From Teichococcus aestuarii (lineage in GTDB: Bacteria > Pseudomonadota > Alphaproteobacteria > Acetobacterales > Acetobacteraceae), in contig NZ_PDOA01000017.1 of assembly GCF_003116135.1 (NCBI RefSeq), positions 25,919-89,918 of the forward strand: a stretch of DNA of 64,000 bases, written 5' to 3'. How positions within the stretch are numbered: the stretch's first letter is position 1; the number at the start of each line of letters is the position of its first letter. The notes under the pieces were generated by a model that was not told the origin of the DNA, did no database searches, and worked only from the letters and a program-made list of their open reading frames with translations. Made by a program: the position numbers and the translations under genes. Shown here piece by piece: positions 51,322 to 63,793 of this stretch.

Positions 51322-52542
51322 ATGGCACGTATCGTGATGAAGTTCGGCGGCACCTCCGTCGCCGATCTGGACCGTATCCGCAACGTCGCCAACCGGGTGA
51401 AACGGGAAGTCGACGCCGGCAACGAGGTGGCGGTGGTGGTCTCCGCCATGTCCGGCGTCACCAACCAGCTGGTGAAGTGGTGCCAGGACCTCTCCCCCCT
51501 GCATGATGCGCGGGAATACGACACCGTGGTCGCCACCGGCGAGCAGGTGACGATCGGGCTGCTGGCCATCGCGCTGCAGACCATCGGCGTCGATGCCCGC
51601 TCCTGGCAGGGCTGGCAGGTGCCGGTCCGCACCGATGCCGCGCACGGCAAGGCGCGGGTCGAGGAGATCGAGGGCGCGGCGCTGATCGAGCGCATGAAGA
51701 TGGGCCAGGTGCCGGTGGTGGCGGGGTTCCAGGGGATCGGCCCGGACAACCGCGTGACCACGCTGGGCCGTGGCGGCTCCGACCTCTCGGCGGTGGCGAT
51801 CGCCGCCGCGGTGAAGGCCGACCGCTGCGACATCTATACCGATGTGGACGGGGTCTACACCACCGACCCCCGCATCGTGCCGAAGGCGCGCAAGCTGCCG
51901 GCGGTGGCCTATGAAGAGATGCTGGAACTGGCCTCGGTCGGCGCCAAGGTGCTGCAGACGCGGTCGGTCGAGCTGGCGATGAAGCAGCGGGTCCGGGTGC
52001 AGGTGCTCTCCTCCTTCGAGGACAAGCCCGGCTCGATGGTCGTGGATGAGGATGAGATCGTGGAACAGCCGCTGGTGACGGGCGTCGCCTATTCCCGGGA
52101 CGAGGCGAAGGTCACGCTGCGCCGGGTGCCGGACAAGCCGGGCATCGCCGCGCATGTGTTCGGCCCGCTCTCGGCCGCGAATGTCAACGTCGACATGATC
52201 GTGCAGAACCTGGGCGCCGACGGCACCACGGACATGACCTTCACCGTGGGCAAGACCGACCTGCCGCGCGCCAAGGCCGTGCTGGAGGAGCAGCGCCCCA
52301 CCATCGGCTTCGAGGCCATGCTGGCCGACCCGGATGTCGCCAAGATCTCCATCGTCGGCATCGGCATGCGCAGCCATGCGGGCGTGGCCGCCACCATGTT
52401 CAAGTCGCTGGCCGAGAAGGGCATCAACATCCAGGTCATCTCCACCTCGGAGATCAAGACCTCGGTGCTGGTCGGCGCCGAGTACACGGAGCTGGCGGTG
52501 CGCGCCCTGCACACCGCCTACGGCCTGGACGCCGAGGGCTGA
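51322..52542 (+). CDS. lysC: Aspartate kinase
   Basis: A 406-residue monofunctional aspartokinase, first enzyme for lysine, threonine and methionine. The kinase domain has [14 protein letters not shown] at residues 7-20, [14 protein letters not shown] and [18 protein letters not shown]. Two ACT domains for feedback control follow (residues about 260-406). ATG 51322 ([10 protein letters not shown]) is chosen; the frame is open upstream. The stop overlaps the next gene by one base (TGATG). Confidence 0.95.
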   Translation: MARIVMKFGGTSVADLDRIRNVANRVKREVDAGNEVAVVVSAMSGVTNQLVKWCQDLSPLHDAREYDTVVATGEQVTIGLLAIALQTIGVDARSWQGWQVPVRTDAAHGKARVEEIEGAALIERMKMGQVPVVAGFQGIGPDNRVTTLGRGGSDLSAVAIAAAVKADRCDIYTDVDGVYTTDPRIVPKARKLPAVAYEEMLELASVGAKVLQTRSVELAMKQRVRVQVLSSFEDKPGSMVVDEDEIVEQPLVTGVAYSRDEAKVTLRRVPDKPGIAAHVFGPLSAANVNVDMIVQNLGADGTTDMTFTVGKTDLPRAKAVLEEQRPTIGFEAMLADPDVAKISIVGIGMRSHAGVAATMFKSLAEKGINIQVISTSEIKTSVLVGAEYTELAVRALHTAYGLDAEG

Positions 52543-53609
52543 TGCCCATGGACGCGCCCCTGGACAGCCCCCGCGCCGAGAGCAGCCCCCGGCCGGAGAT
52601 GGCGGCGATCGACGCGCTGATGGCGCGTGGCGCCGCCTTCCTGGGCGTGCGCCACGCCATCCTGGGCGGCGCCATGAGCTGGGTGAGCGAGCGGAACCTG
52701 GTCTCCGCCCTCTCCAATGCCGGCGCCTTCGGCGTCATCGCCTGTGGCGCGATGATGCCGGAGCGGCTGGCCGAGGAGATCGCCGCCACCCAGGCGCTCA
52801 CGCAGAAGCCCTTCGGCGTCAACCTGATCACCATGCACCCGAAGCTGATGGAGCTGGTGCAGGTCTGCCTGGACGCGAAGGTCGGCCACATCGTCTTCGC
52901 CGGCGGCATCCCGCCCGGGCCCGCCATCAAGGCGGCCAAGGAGGGCGGGGCCAAGGTCATCTGCTTCGCCCCCGCTCTGGCGCTCGCCAAGAAGCTGGTG
53001 CGCTCCGGCGCCGATGCGCTGGTGATCGAGGGCTCCGAGGCCGGCGGGCATATCGGCCCGGTCAGCCTGACGGTGCTGGCGCAGGAGATCCTGCCGCATA
53101 TCCGCGACGTGCCCGTGTTCGTGGCGGGCGGCATCGGCCGCGGCGAGGCCATCCTCTCCTATCTGGAGATGGGCGCGGCCGGCGTGCAGCTCGGCACCCG
53201 CTTCGTCTGCGCCACCGAGTGCGTGGCGCACCCGAACTTCAAGCGCGCCTTCCTGCGCGGCGCGGCGCGCGACGCGCTGCCCACCGTGCAGCTCGACCCG
53301 CACTTCCCCGTCATCCCCGTCCGTGCCCTGCAGAACGAGGGCACCCGCCGCTTCCTGGAGCACCAGGCCGAGGTGGTGCGCCGCTTCAAGGCGGGCGAGC
53401 TGGACAAGGAGGCCGCGCAGCTCGACATCGAGCACTACTGGGCGGGCGCCCTGCGCCGCGCCGTGGTGGATGGCGATGTGGAGAATGGCAGCCTGATGGC
53501 TGGCCAGAGCGTTGGCCTGGTGACGCGGGAGCAGCCCGCCGCCGAGATCATCGCCGAATTGCTGGACCAGGCCGCGACGGCCCTTGCGGCGCGCCGCGCC
53601 GGCGGCTGA
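52542..53609 (+). CDS. NAD(P)H-dependent flavin oxidoreductase, nitronate monooxygenase family
   Basis: A 355-residue FMN TIM-barrel protein. FLGVRHAILGGAMSWVSERNLVSALSNAGAFGVIACGAM, then VKLIxFA-type VICFAPALALAKKLVRSGADALVIEGSEAGGHIGP and VFVAGGIGRGEAILSYLEMGAAGVQLGTRFV are typical of the 2-nitropropane dioxygenase/FabK-like family. It overlaps lysC by one base, so it is co-translated, yet a link to aspartate metabolism is not obvious. Confidence 0.88.
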   Translation: MPMDAPLDSPRAESSPRPEMAAIDALMARGAAFLGVRHAILGGAMSWVSERNLVSALSNAGAFGVIACGAMMPERLAEEIAATQALTQKPFGVNLITMHPKLMELVQVCLDAKVGHIVFAGGIPPGPAIKAAKEGGAKVICFAPALALAKKLVRSGADALVIEGSEAGGHIGPVSLTVLAQEILPHIRDVPVFVAGGIGRGEAILSYLEMGAAGVQLGTRFVCATECVAHPNFKRAFLRGAARDALPTVQLDPHFPVIPVRALQNEGTRRFLEHQAEVVRRFKAGELDKEAAQLDIEHYWAGALRRAVVDGDVENGSLMAGQSVGLVTREQPAAEIIAELLDQAATALAARRAGG

Positions 53610-53702
53610 GCATGATCCCCGGCGGCCCTTCGCCGGGGTGGGGAGACCGCTTCATCGTGTCACGGTTGGTCGCGGCTGCCGCCGCGCGATAGGTGTTTTC
53701 AC

Positions 53703-54794
53703 GTGCCCTATGACCTGAAGCGTTCGAACCGCTCCAACGAGAACCCCGCCGAGGCCCTGCGCGTCGGCGAGGAATTGCGGGAAGCCCGGCTCTCCCTCGG
53801 CATCAGCCTGGAGGAGATGGCGGAGCGGCTGCGCATCAACCGCCGCTACATCGCGGCGCTGGAGGATGGCCGGGTGGCCGACCTGCCGGGCGCGGCCTAT
53901 GGCATCGGCTTCGTGCGCAGCTACGCCCAGGCCATGGGGCTGGACGCGCCGGACCTGGTGCGCCGCTTCCGCGAGGGGGCGGGGCAGGGGCCGCGCGGCA
54001 AGGATCTCGTCTTCCCCGAGCCGGTGCCGGAGCGCGGCGTGCCGACCGGCGCCATCATCCTGGTGGGGGCCGTGCTGGCCATCGGCGCCTATGCCGGCTG
54101 GTACCGCTGGAGCGGCTCGGGCGAGCGCACGGTGGATGCGGTGCCGGCCCTGCCGCCACGGCTGGAGCAGGCGGCGCGCGAGGCCGGCTCGCCGCCGCTG
54201 CCCGGCGTGACCCAGCGCGAGGCGCCTGCCGCGCCCGCGCCCGTCACCAGCCCGCCCGTGACGGTGCCGCCTGTCTCGGCGCCTCCTGCCGCCACGCCTC
54301 CCACCGCCACCCCGCCGGGAGCCGCCTCCTCCGGTACCGCCGCCTCCTCCGGCGCCGCGCCGACCGCTGCCGGGCCGCAGCAGGCCCCCCGCGCGGTGGC
54401 TCCGGGCGGCGGCGCCGCGCCGGCCATCCCGCCCGTGGTGCCGCCGCCGGCCGCGCCGCCCGCCGCGACGCCGCCAGCCGCTTCCCCGCCCGCCGAGGCC
54501 GCGCCGCCGGCCAACCGCATCGTGCTGCGCGCCACCCAGGAGAGCTGGATCCGGGTGCGGGAGGCCCGGGGCAACCGTGTGGTGTTCGAGCGGGTGCTGC
54601 GCCCGGGCGAGACCTACGAGGTGCCGCAGACCCCTGGCCTGCTGCTCAACACCGGCCGCATCGAGGGGCTGGTGGCCGAGGTGGATGGCGTGGCCTCGCC
54701 GGCCTTCGCCGACAATATCGGCGTGCGGCGGGACATCCTGCTGGACCCGGCCCGGCTGCGCGAGGCGCAGCCCGGCCAGCTCCCCACCCGCTGA
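53703..54794 (+). CDS. RodZ-like protein with HTH and DUF4115 domains
   Basis: A 363-residue membrane protein. Residues about 18-85 are a RodZ-type helix-turn-helix ([42 protein letters not shown]); a single membrane helix follows at about 117-136 ([21 protein letters not shown]). A long Ala/Pro-rich linker of about 120 residues leads to the C-terminal DUF4115 beta domain ([37 protein letters not shown]). RodZ links MreB to the wall machinery. Starts at GTG 53703. Confidence 0.87.
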   Translation: MPYDLKRSNRSNENPAEALRVGEELREARLSLGISLEEMAERLRINRRYIAALEDGRVADLPGAAYGIGFVRSYAQAMGLDAPDLVRRFREGAGQGPRGKDLVFPEPVPERGVPTGAIILVGAVLAIGAYAGWYRWSGSGERTVDAVPALPPRLEQAAREAGSPPLPGVTQREAPAAPAPVTSPPVTVPPVSAPPAATPPTATPPGAASSGTAASSGAAPTAAGPQQAPRAVAPGGGAAPAIPPVVPPPAAPPAATPPAASPPAEAAPPANRIVLRATQESWIRVREARGNRVVFERVLRPGETYEVPQTPGLLLNTGRIEGLVAEVDGVASPAFADNIGVRRDILLDPARLREAQPGQLPTR

Positions 54795-54919
54795 GGGCCG
54801 CCACGAAAGCGTAACACGCCGCGGCCCCGGGAAACGCGGCCCCCGGCAGGTCCGTGACTTGGCCGGCGGGCGCTGTGCTGCCATATCGGCCCCATGCCGA
54901 AGCGGGAGGCCTGACCGCC

Positions 54920-56038
54920 ATGTCCTATCGTCCCTACCAGCAGATCCTGCGCCGCAAGTCCCGGCAGATCCGTGTCGGCAAGGTGCTGGTCGGCGGAGAC
55001 GCGCCCGTCTCCATCCAGACCATGACCAACACCCTGACCCAGGATGCCGCCGCGACCATCGCGCAGATCCGCCTCTCCGAGCTGGCGGGGGTGGATATCG
55101 TCCGCGTCTCCTGCCCCGACGAGGAATCGACCGCCGCTCTCGCCGAGATCGTGCGCGAGGTGAACGTGCCGATCGTGGCGGACATCCACTTCCACTACAG
55201 GCGCGCCATCGAGGCCGCCGAGGCGGGCGCCGCCTGCCTGCGCATCAACCCGGGCAATATCGGCTCGAAGGAGCGCGTGAAGGAGGTCGTGAAGGCCGCG
55301 CGCGACCATGGCTGCTCCATCCGCATCGGCGTCAATGCCGGCAGCCTGGAGCGGCACCTGCTGGAGAAGTATGGCGAGCCGAACCCGGAGGCGCTGGTGG
55401 AATCCGCCCTCTGGCACGCCGCCCACCTGCAGGAGCTGGACTTCCACGAGTTCAAGATCAGCGTGAAGGCGTCCGACGTGTTCCTGGCCGTCGCCGCCTA
55501 CCAGCAGCTGGCCGAGGCCTGCGACCACCCGCTGCACATCGGCATCACCGAGGCGGGCGGCAAGCGCACCGGCACGGTGAAGTCCTCGATTGGCCTCGGT
55601 TCCCTGCTCTGGGCCGGCATCGGGGACACGATGCGCGTCTCCCTCTCCGCCGAGCCGGAGGAGGAGGTGCATGTGGGCTGGGACATCCTGAAGTCGCTCG
55701 GCATCCGCCACCGCGGCGTCAAGATCATCTCCTGCCCCTCCTGCGCCCGGCAGGGCTTCAACGTCATCAAGACGGTGGAGGCGCTGGAGGAGCGGCTGGC
55801 GCATATCGAGACGCCGCTGACGCTCTCCATCATCGGCTGCGTGGTGAACGGGCCGGGCGAGGCGCTGATGACCGATATCGGTGTCACGGGGGGCGGCGCG
55901 GGGCGGCATATGGTGTATCACGCCGGCCGCACCGACCACACCGTGGCGGGCGAGAACATGGTCGATCACATCGTGGAACTGGTCGAGAAGAAGGCCGCGG
56001 AGATCGCCGCGGCTCCGGCCAGCCAGGCGGCGGAGTAA
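54920..56038 (+). CDS. ispG: 4-hydroxy-3-methylbut-2-enyl diphosphate synthase (flavodoxin)
   Basis: A 372-residue Fe-S enzyme of the non-mevalonate isoprenoid pathway. [13 protein letters not shown] and [10 protein letters not shown] begin the barrel; [12 protein letters not shown] and LRINPGNIG follow; the cluster cysteines lie in [14 protein letters not shown] and [14 protein letters not shown] 54920 with GGGAGG ten bases upstream is used. It runs into hisS five bases after its stop. Confidence 0.95.
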   Translation: MSYRPYQQILRRKSRQIRVGKVLVGGDAPVSIQTMTNTLTQDAAATIAQIRLSELAGVDIVRVSCPDEESTAALAEIVREVNVPIVADIHFHYRRAIEAAEAGAACLRINPGNIGSKERVKEVVKAARDHGCSIRIGVNAGSLERHLLEKYGEPNPEALVESALWHAAHLQELDFHEFKISVKASDVFLAVAAYQQLAEACDHPLHIGITEAGGKRTGTVKSSIGLGSLLWAGIGDTMRVSLSAEPEEEVHVGWDILKSLGIRHRGVKIISCPSCARQGFNVIKTVEALEERLAHIETPLTLSIIGCVVNGPGEALMTDIGVTGGGAGRHMVYHAGRTDHTVAGENMVDHIVELVEKKAAEIAAAPASQAAE

Positions 56039-56043
56039 CTGTC

Positions 56044-57369
56044 TTGAGCGGAATGCAGCCGGTACGCGGCACCAAGGACCTGATCGGCGAAGGCTTCCGC
56101 CGCCACCACCACGTCATCGAGACGGCGCGCCACGTCACCACCCTCTACGGGCTGGAGGAGTGGGCGACGCCGATCTTCGAGGCCACCGGCGTCTTCGCCC
56201 GCACCCTGGGCGACACCTCCGACGTGGTGACGAAGGAGATGTACACCTTCGAGGACCGTGGCGGCGATTCCGTCACGCTGCGGCCCGAGAACACGGCGGG
56301 CATCTGCCGGGCGCTGGTCTCGAACGGGCTGACCCAGGGCGGCCTGCCCCGCAAGGTGTTCTATGCCGGCCCGATGTTCCGCTACGAGCGGCCGCAGAAG
56401 GGCCGCTACCGGCAGTTCCACCAGATCGGCGCCGAGATCCTGGGCGCGGCCGAGCCGCTGGCCGATGCCGAGGTGATCGCCTGCGGCTGGCAGATCCTGC
56501 AGCATCTCGGCATCGATGACGGGGTGGTGCTGGAGATCAACACGCTGGGCGACGCCACCAGCCGCGACGCCTACCGCGCCGCGCTGGTCGCCTACTTCAC
56601 CGAGCACCGGGAGAAGCTCTCCGCCGACAGCCAGCTGCGGCTGGAGAAGAACCCGATGCGCATCCTCGACAGCAAGGATGCCGGGGACCGCGCCCTGGTG
56701 GCCGACGCCCCCACCATCCACGAGTACCTGACGCCCGAGGCGGCCGAGTTCTACGCCGCCGTGAAGCGCCATCTCGACCTGCTGGGCGTGCCCTACCGCG
56801 ACAATCCGCGCATCGTGCGGGGGCTCGACTACTACAGCCACACCGCCTTCGAGTTCGTCACCGACCGGCTGGGCGCGCAGGGCACGGTGATGGCCGGCGG
56901 CCGCTATGACGGGCTGGTGCAGGAGATGGGCGGCCCGCCTACGCCTTGCGTCGGCTGGGCGGCGGGGGTGGAGCGCCTGGCGGAACTGCTGGAGGAGACG
57001 CCGGAGGCCAGCCCGCCGGTCGCCGTCATCCCCGTCAGCGCCGCCGAGGAGGCGCCGGCCCTGCTGCTGACGCAGACGCTGCGCGCCTCCGGCGTGCCGG
57101 CCGAGATCGCCTACAAGGGCAACCTCAAGAAGCGCATGGAGCGGGCCAACCGCACCGGCGCGCAGGCCGCCGTGATCCTCGGCGAGAGCGAGGTGGCCGA
57201 GGGCGTGGTGGTGGTCCGCAACCTCTCGGACGGCACGCAGGAGCGCGTCGGCATGCCGGGCCTGCTCTCGGCGCTGGCCGCCGCGGGCGTGGTGGACGCC
57301 ATGCTGGAGCAGGTGGTCGAAGGGCTGGAGGAAGGCCTCGGCCCCGACCCGGACGACGCCGAGGACTGA
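56044..57369 (+). CDS. hisS: Histidyl-tRNA synthetase
   Basis: A 441-residue class II synthetase. Motif 1 lies near [23 protein letters not shown], motif 2 is [23 protein letters not shown], the histidine loop is [12 protein letters not shown], motif 3 is GWAAGVERL and the C-terminal anticodon domain follows. I chose the TTG at 56044 because GGAG lies eight bases upstream; the ATG at 56053 (MQPVRGTKD) would be too far from that site. An ORF open to 54577 is out of phase with ispG and not coding there. Confidence 0.94.
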   Translation: MSGMQPVRGTKDLIGEGFRRHHHVIETARHVTTLYGLEEWATPIFEATGVFARTLGDTSDVVTKEMYTFEDRGGDSVTLRPENTAGICRALVSNGLTQGGLPRKVFYAGPMFRYERPQKGRYRQFHQIGAEILGAAEPLADAEVIACGWQILQHLGIDDGVVLEINTLGDATSRDAYRAALVAYFTEHREKLSADSQLRLEKNPMRILDSKDAGDRALVADAPTIHEYLTPEAAEFYAAVKRHLDLLGVPYRDNPRIVRGLDYYSHTAFEFVTDRLGAQGTVMAGGRYDGLVQEMGGPPTPCVGWAAGVERLAELLEETPEASPPVAVIPVSAAEEAPALLLTQTLRASGVPAEIAYKGNLKKRMERANRTGAQAAVILGESEVAEGVVVVRNLSDGTQERVGMPGLLSALAAAGVVDAMLEQVVEGLEEGLGPDPDDAED

Positions 57370-57376
57370 TCCCTTC

Positions 57377-57400
57377 CGGCGCGGCCTCGCGGCCGCGCCG
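57377..57400 (+). terminator. Hairpin after hisS
   Basis: A perfect 10-bp stem (CGGCGCGGCC, TCGC, complement) directly follows the hisS stop; a short T-containing stretch follows later, so termination may be partial. Confidence 0.6.
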
Positions 57401-57460
57401 CCGCTGTTTGAACTTTGAATGGCAGGCGGCCACCCGGCCCGCTTGCCATGGACCGATCGC

Positions 57461-58516
57461 ATGAGCCTTTCCGAGAAGCTGGACCGCGTCCTCTACCGCG
57501 CCGACGAGCTGCGCGCCCTGCTGGAGACGGCGGATGGCGCACAGGTAGGGGTGCTGTCGAAGGAGCTGTCCGAGCTGGAGCCGCTGGTGGCGCGGGTGAA
57601 CGCCCTGCGCGCCGCCGAGCGCGCCCGCGATGAGGCGGAGGCGCTGATGGCCGACCCCGAGATGCGCGAGCTGGCGGAGGCCGAGTTCTACGCCCAGCGC
57701 GACGCCGTGCCGGCGCTGGAGCGGGAGATCCGCCTGGCGCTGCTGCCGCGCGACGCGGCGGATGAGGGCAGCGCCATCCTGGAGATCCGCCCCGCCGCCG
57801 GCGGAGACGAGGCGGGGCTGTTCGCCGCCGAGCTGTTCGCCGCCTACCAGCGCTACGCGCCGACGCGCGGCTGGCGCTTCGGCATCCTCGACTATGACGA
57901 GTCCGAGCTGGGCGGCATCCGGGGCGCGGTGGCCGAGATCGAGGGCAGGGGGGTGTTCGCCCGGCTGAAGTTCGAGAGTGGCGTGCATCGGGTGCAGCGC
58001 GTGCCGGCCACCGAGACGCAGGGGCGCATCCACACCTCCACCGTGACGGTGGCGGTGCTGCCGCAGGCGGAGGAGGTGGATGTGCAGATCAACGAGAGCG
58101 ACCTGCGGATCGACACCTACCGCGCCAGCGGCGCCGGCGGCCAGCACGTCAACAAGACGGACAGCGCCGTGCGCATCACCCACATCCCCACCGGCACGGT
58201 GGTGGCGATGCAGGAGGAGCGCAGCCAGCACAAGAACCGCGCCAAGGCGATGAAGGTGCTGCGCGCCCGGCTCTACGAGGCGCAGCGCAGCCAGGCCAGC
58301 GCCAGCCGCTCGGCCGACCGGCGCGCCCAGGTCGGCACCGGCGACCGCTCGGAGCGCATCCGCACCTACAACTTCCCGCAGGGGCGGGTGACGGACCACC
58401 GCATCGGCCTGACCCTGCACAAGATCGACCGCGTCATGCAGGGCGAGTTCGACGAGCTGTTCGACGCGCTGACCGCCGAGGACGAGGCGGCGCGGCTGGC
58501 GGCCGAAGGTGTCTGA
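57461..58516 (+). CDS. prfA: Peptide chain release factor 1
   Basis: A 351-residue release factor for UAA and UAG. The catalytic GGQ is at 226-228 ([16 protein letters not shown]), and the [16 protein letters not shown] and [22 protein letters not shown] segments are typical. Start ATG 57461 (MSLSEKLDR). It is followed by prmC, which methylates this glutamine; the two genes overlap by eight bases. Confidence 0.96.
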   Translation: MSLSEKLDRVLYRADELRALLETADGAQVGVLSKELSELEPLVARVNALRAAERARDEAEALMADPEMRELAEAEFYAQRDAVPALEREIRLALLPRDAADEGSAILEIRPAAGGDEAGLFAAELFAAYQRYAPTRGWRFGILDYDESELGGIRGAVAEIEGRGVFARLKFESGVHRVQRVPATETQGRIHTSTVTVAVLPQAEEVDVQINESDLRIDTYRASGAGGQHVNKTDSAVRITHIPTGTVVAMQEERSQHKNRAKAMKVLRARLYEAQRSQASASRSADRRAQVGTGDRSERIRTYNFPQGRVTDHRIGLTLHKIDRVMQGEFDELFDALTAEDEAARLAAEGV

Positions 58517-59390
58517 CGCCGGGTGCCCCGATCCGGCAGGCAGCGTCGGCGGCTTCCTCTGCCGGGCCGGGCAGCATCTGCGCGCCGCCGCCATCGAGGC
58601 GCCGCGGCTGGAGGCCCGCCTGCTGCTGGCTGAGGCCATGGGGGTGGAGCAGGCGGCGCTGCTGCGCGAGCCCCGCGCCCCGGTGCCGCCCGAGGCCGCC
58701 ACCCGCTTCGGCGACCTGCTGCGCCGCCGGCTGGCGCATGAGCCGATGGCCTTTCTGCTCGGCCGCCAGGGCTTCTGGACGCTGGAGCTGGAAGTCTCGC
58801 CCGAGACGCTGATCCCGCGCGCGGATTCGGAGGCGATCGTCGAGGCGGCGCTGGCGGCATTTCCCCGGCCGGGGGCGCGCGTGCTGGACCTCGGCACCGG
58901 CACGGGATGCCTGCTGCTGGCGGTGCTCTCGGAATGGCCGGAAGCCTTCGGGGTGGGGGTGGATCTCGCTCCCGGCGCCGCCGCGCTGGCGGCCCGCAAC
59001 GCGGCCACCAACGGCCTGGGCGGGCGGTCCGCCTTCCTGGCAGGCGACTGGGCCACGGCGCTCTCCGGCCGGTTCGACCTGGTGCTGTCCAACCCGCCCT
59101 ATATCGAGAGCGCCGCCATTCCCGCCCTGATGCCCGAGGTGGCGGCGCATGAGCCGGCGCGGGCGCTGGATGGCGGCGCGGACGGGCTGGAGGCCTATCG
59201 GCGCATCGTCGCGGCGCTTCCCGCCCTGCTCCAGCCGCAGGGCTGCGCCGTGCTGGAGTTGGGGCTGGGCCAGCGCGAGGCGGTTTCCGCCCTTGCGGAG
59301 GCGGCGGGGCTTGCGATTCGCGGCTGCCATGCCGATCTGGGTGGCGTCGAGCGGGCCCTGGTTCTGGGCCGCCAAGCGGGGCTGGGCTGA
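58509..59390 (+). CDS. prmC: Release factor glutamine methyltransferase
   Basis: A 293-residue SAM-dependent methyltransferase for the GGQ glutamine of release factors. [31 protein letters not shown] and the substrate-binding NPPY at residues 195-198 (LSNPPYIES) are present. It begins at GTG 58509 inside the end of prfA, which ensures coupled translation. Confidence 0.94.
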   Translation: MSDAGCPDPAGSVGGFLCRAGQHLRAAAIEAPRLEARLLLAEAMGVEQAALLREPRAPVPPEAATRFGDLLRRRLAHEPMAFLLGRQGFWTLELEVSPETLIPRADSEAIVEAALAAFPRPGARVLDLGTGTGCLLLAVLSEWPEAFGVGVDLAPGAAALAARNAATNGLGGRSAFLAGDWATALSGRFDLVLSNPPYIESAAIPALMPEVAAHEPARALDGGADGLEAYRRIVAALPALLQPQGCAVLELGLGQREAVSALAEAAGLAIRGCHADLGGVERALVLGRQAGLG

Positions 59391-59616
59391 AAAAACCGTT
59401 TGGCGGCGGTGCAGCACGCCGCTAGGGTGGCTTTGCGGCCCCGGGCGGATGATCCCCCCGGTTGGACACGCCGGGAAGGCCCATGTGGCGGAATGCCATC
59501 GCCCCCCGGCCCCGCAGCGATGCAACTCCATCAGCAAGCCCCCTGGTGCGCTGTGGTCCGTGATGGATCACCTCTCCACCAGATGGCGCGAGCATGAGAC
59601 GGCGAACGCAACACCG

Positions 59617-60075
59617 ATGAACATGAAACGCATGCGCGGCCGCGGCGGCCATCGCCATGGTGGCGGCGGCGGTGGCGGCGGCGGCGGCGGTCAATTCCGC
59701 CAAAGCAACCACCAGCCCATGAACCGCAACCATGTGTTCGACTCGAACGGGCCGGACATGCGGCTGCGTGGCACGGCCCAGCAGCTCTTCGAGAAGTATC
59801 TGCAGCTCGGGCGCGACGCGACGGGCGCCGGTGACCGCGTGATGGCCGAGAGCTACTTCCAGCACGCCGAGCACTATTTCCGCATCCTCAACGCCATGGC
59901 CCAGGCCGTGCAGGCGCAGCAGGGCCAGGCGCCGCGGCGCCAGCAGAACGGCGCCGACGGCCAGGAAGGCGGCGGAGGAGAAGGGGAGGGCGGCGAGATG
60001 AGCGGCCAGTCCCAGTCCGGTGGCTACGAGCCGGACGGCAACGAGCCGGCTGAGCAGCGCGAGACGGTTCAGTAA
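59617..60075 (+). CDS. DUF4167 domain-containing protein
   Basis: A 152-residue alphaproteobacterial protein. A basic Arg/Gly/His-rich N-terminus (MNMKRMRGRGGHRH) is followed by an 11-glycine run (encoded by GGC/GGT repeats near 59659-59691) and then the DUF4167 domain: RNHVFDSNGPDMRLRGTAQQLFEKYLQLGRDATGAGDRVMAESYFQHAEHYFRILNAM. The acidic, Gln/Gly-rich tail is low in complexity. The arginine-glycine N-terminus suggests nucleic-acid binding. Its site between prmC and clpB is conserved. Start ATG 59617 is the usual MNMKR. Confidence 0.9.
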   Translation: MNMKRMRGRGGHRHGGGGGGGGGGGQFRQSNHQPMNRNHVFDSNGPDMRLRGTAQQLFEKYLQLGRDATGAGDRVMAESYFQHAEHYFRILNAMAQAVQAQQGQAPRRQQNGADGQEGGGGEGEGGEMSGQSQSGGYEPDGNEPAEQRETVQ

Positions 60076-60156
60076 CCCCATTCCTGGCGGGGCGCGGCCA
60101 TGTGGGCCGCCCCCGCCGGTGGGTTTCGCCGCCCGGCCGCCCGGGCGCGGTTCTCC

Positions 60157-60921
60157 TCAGGCGGCGGTTTCCAGCGCCTCCAGCGCGTCGCCCAGCGCGA
60201 CCTTGCCGCCTTCCACCACGGTGGCGTGCACCCCCAGATCGGCATGGCCGAAATGCTGCCGCAGCAGGCGCGGCACGTCGGCATCCCGCTCGCCCGTCTG
60301 CAGGTTCACCTGCGTGGCCGGGCAGCGCACGGTGCGCTTGAACACCGAGAGCCGGGCGCCGCCCAGCAGCACCTCCTGCCCCACCCAGCCGAACTCCGCC
60401 CAGGCCGGCAGGCCGGTGAAGTAGATGTTGGCGCGGAAACGCAGCGGGTCGAGCCGCAGGCCGGTGGCCTTCTCGAGCGCCGCGATGCTGGCCATGTTGA
60501 TCAGCGAGATGCCCTTGGCCTTCTGGTCGGTGAAGGCGTGGCCGGGCGCCTCGGTGAAGCGCGGCGTGCCGCGCGCCTCCTCGCCCAGGTAGCGGGTCAG
60601 CAGCGCGGCGATGGCGGCGCGGCCCTCGGCGGTGCGGGTGTCGGCCTGCAGCGGGGCCTCGCCCGGCACGCGCAGGGACAGGATGCCGGCGCGGTCGTCA
60701 TAGGCGGAGGCGACGAGCGCCAGCCGGGCATTGGCCATCAGGCAGGCGAAGTTCTGCTTGGGCAGGAAACGCGGCGCCGCTTCCTCGAAGGGCGCATCGC
60801 CCTGCACGAGCGCGAAGCGGCGGTCATGGGCGATGCACTCGCCGGGGCGCAGCTCCACCGCCTCCAGCGCCTCGGCCGAGAGGCCCTTCACGGGGTAGCG
60901 GTAGAGATGCTCGACGCGCAT
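60157..60921 (-). CDS. MOSC domain-containing protein
   Basis: A 254-residue protein with a MOSC N-terminal beta barrel ([38 protein letters not shown]) and a C-terminal MOSC domain, including [20 protein letters not shown] and [21 protein letters not shown] with the conserved cysteine. Proteins of this kind transfer sulfur to, or use, molybdenum cofactor. It converges with DUF4167 and diverges from clpB. Confidence 0.9.
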   Translation of the reverse strand: MRVEHLYRYPVKGLSAEALEAVELRPGECIAHDRRFALVQGDAPFEEAAPRFLPKQNFACLMANARLALVASAYDDRAGILSLRVPGEAPLQADTRTAEGRAAIAALLTRYLGEEARGTPRFTEAPGHAFTDQKAKGISLINMASIAALEKATGLRLDPLRFRANIYFTGLPAWAEFGWVGQEVLLGGARLSVFKRTVRCPATQVNLQTGERDADVPRLLRQHFGHADLGVHATVVEGGKVALGDALEALETAA

Positions 60922-60954
60922 AGGCTCAGCTCCTGCTTTTTTCGCGCACGCGCC

Positions 60955-60977
60955 CTTGAAGGGCCGTGTTTCCCCAT
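60955..60977 (+). promoter_or_regulatory. Candidate heat-shock sigma-32 promoter of clpB
   Basis: CTTGAA at 60955-60960 and CCCCAT at 60972-60977 match the two RpoH boxes; the 11-nt gap is a little shorter than the E. coli optimum. It lies 80 nt ahead of the clpB ATG. Confidence 0.55.
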
Positions 60978-61057
60978 ACCACATTCGATCTGACAGCGGT
61001 GCCCGGTGTCGCCTTCGGGGGCGTCGGGGCCGGTTGCCTCACCGGAGGGACCATCAC

Positions 61058-63625
<2,568 letters not shown>

Positions 63626-63674
63626 GTTTTTTGAACCGCCTGCGGAATTTCCGTTAAACCTGTTTGACAGGGAT

Positions 63675-63701
63675 GGGAGCCGGACGTAAAAGCCGGCTCC
63701 C
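63675..63701 (+). terminator. Hairpin downstream of clpB
   Basis: GGGAGCCGG, nine bases, CCGGCTCCC forms a perfect 9-bp stem 50 nt after the clpB stop. No T-run follows. Confidence 0.6.
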
Positions 63702-63764
63702 GACGCTGAGGCGCTTCGAAAGAAACGGTTTCAGCGAGGGCGCCAAAAAGATTTGGCGGGGCGG

Positions 63765-63793
63765 TTGACGGGGCCGGAGAGCGGCGCTAGATA
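63765..63793 (+). promoter_or_regulatory. Strong sigma-70-type promoter
   Basis: TTGACG at 63765-63770, 17 nt, then TAGATA at 63788-63793. The optimum spacing and near-consensus boxes make this the best sigma-70 promoter in the window, directed into the AT-rich leader. A weaker TTGACA at 63664 has TAAAAG 17 nt later. Confidence 0.65.

Noticed and set aside
54577..57369. A 930-codon frame that would extend hisS upstream through ispG
   Set aside because: The first half is an off-frame reading of rodZ-like and ispG genes; hisS homology begins at TTG 56044.
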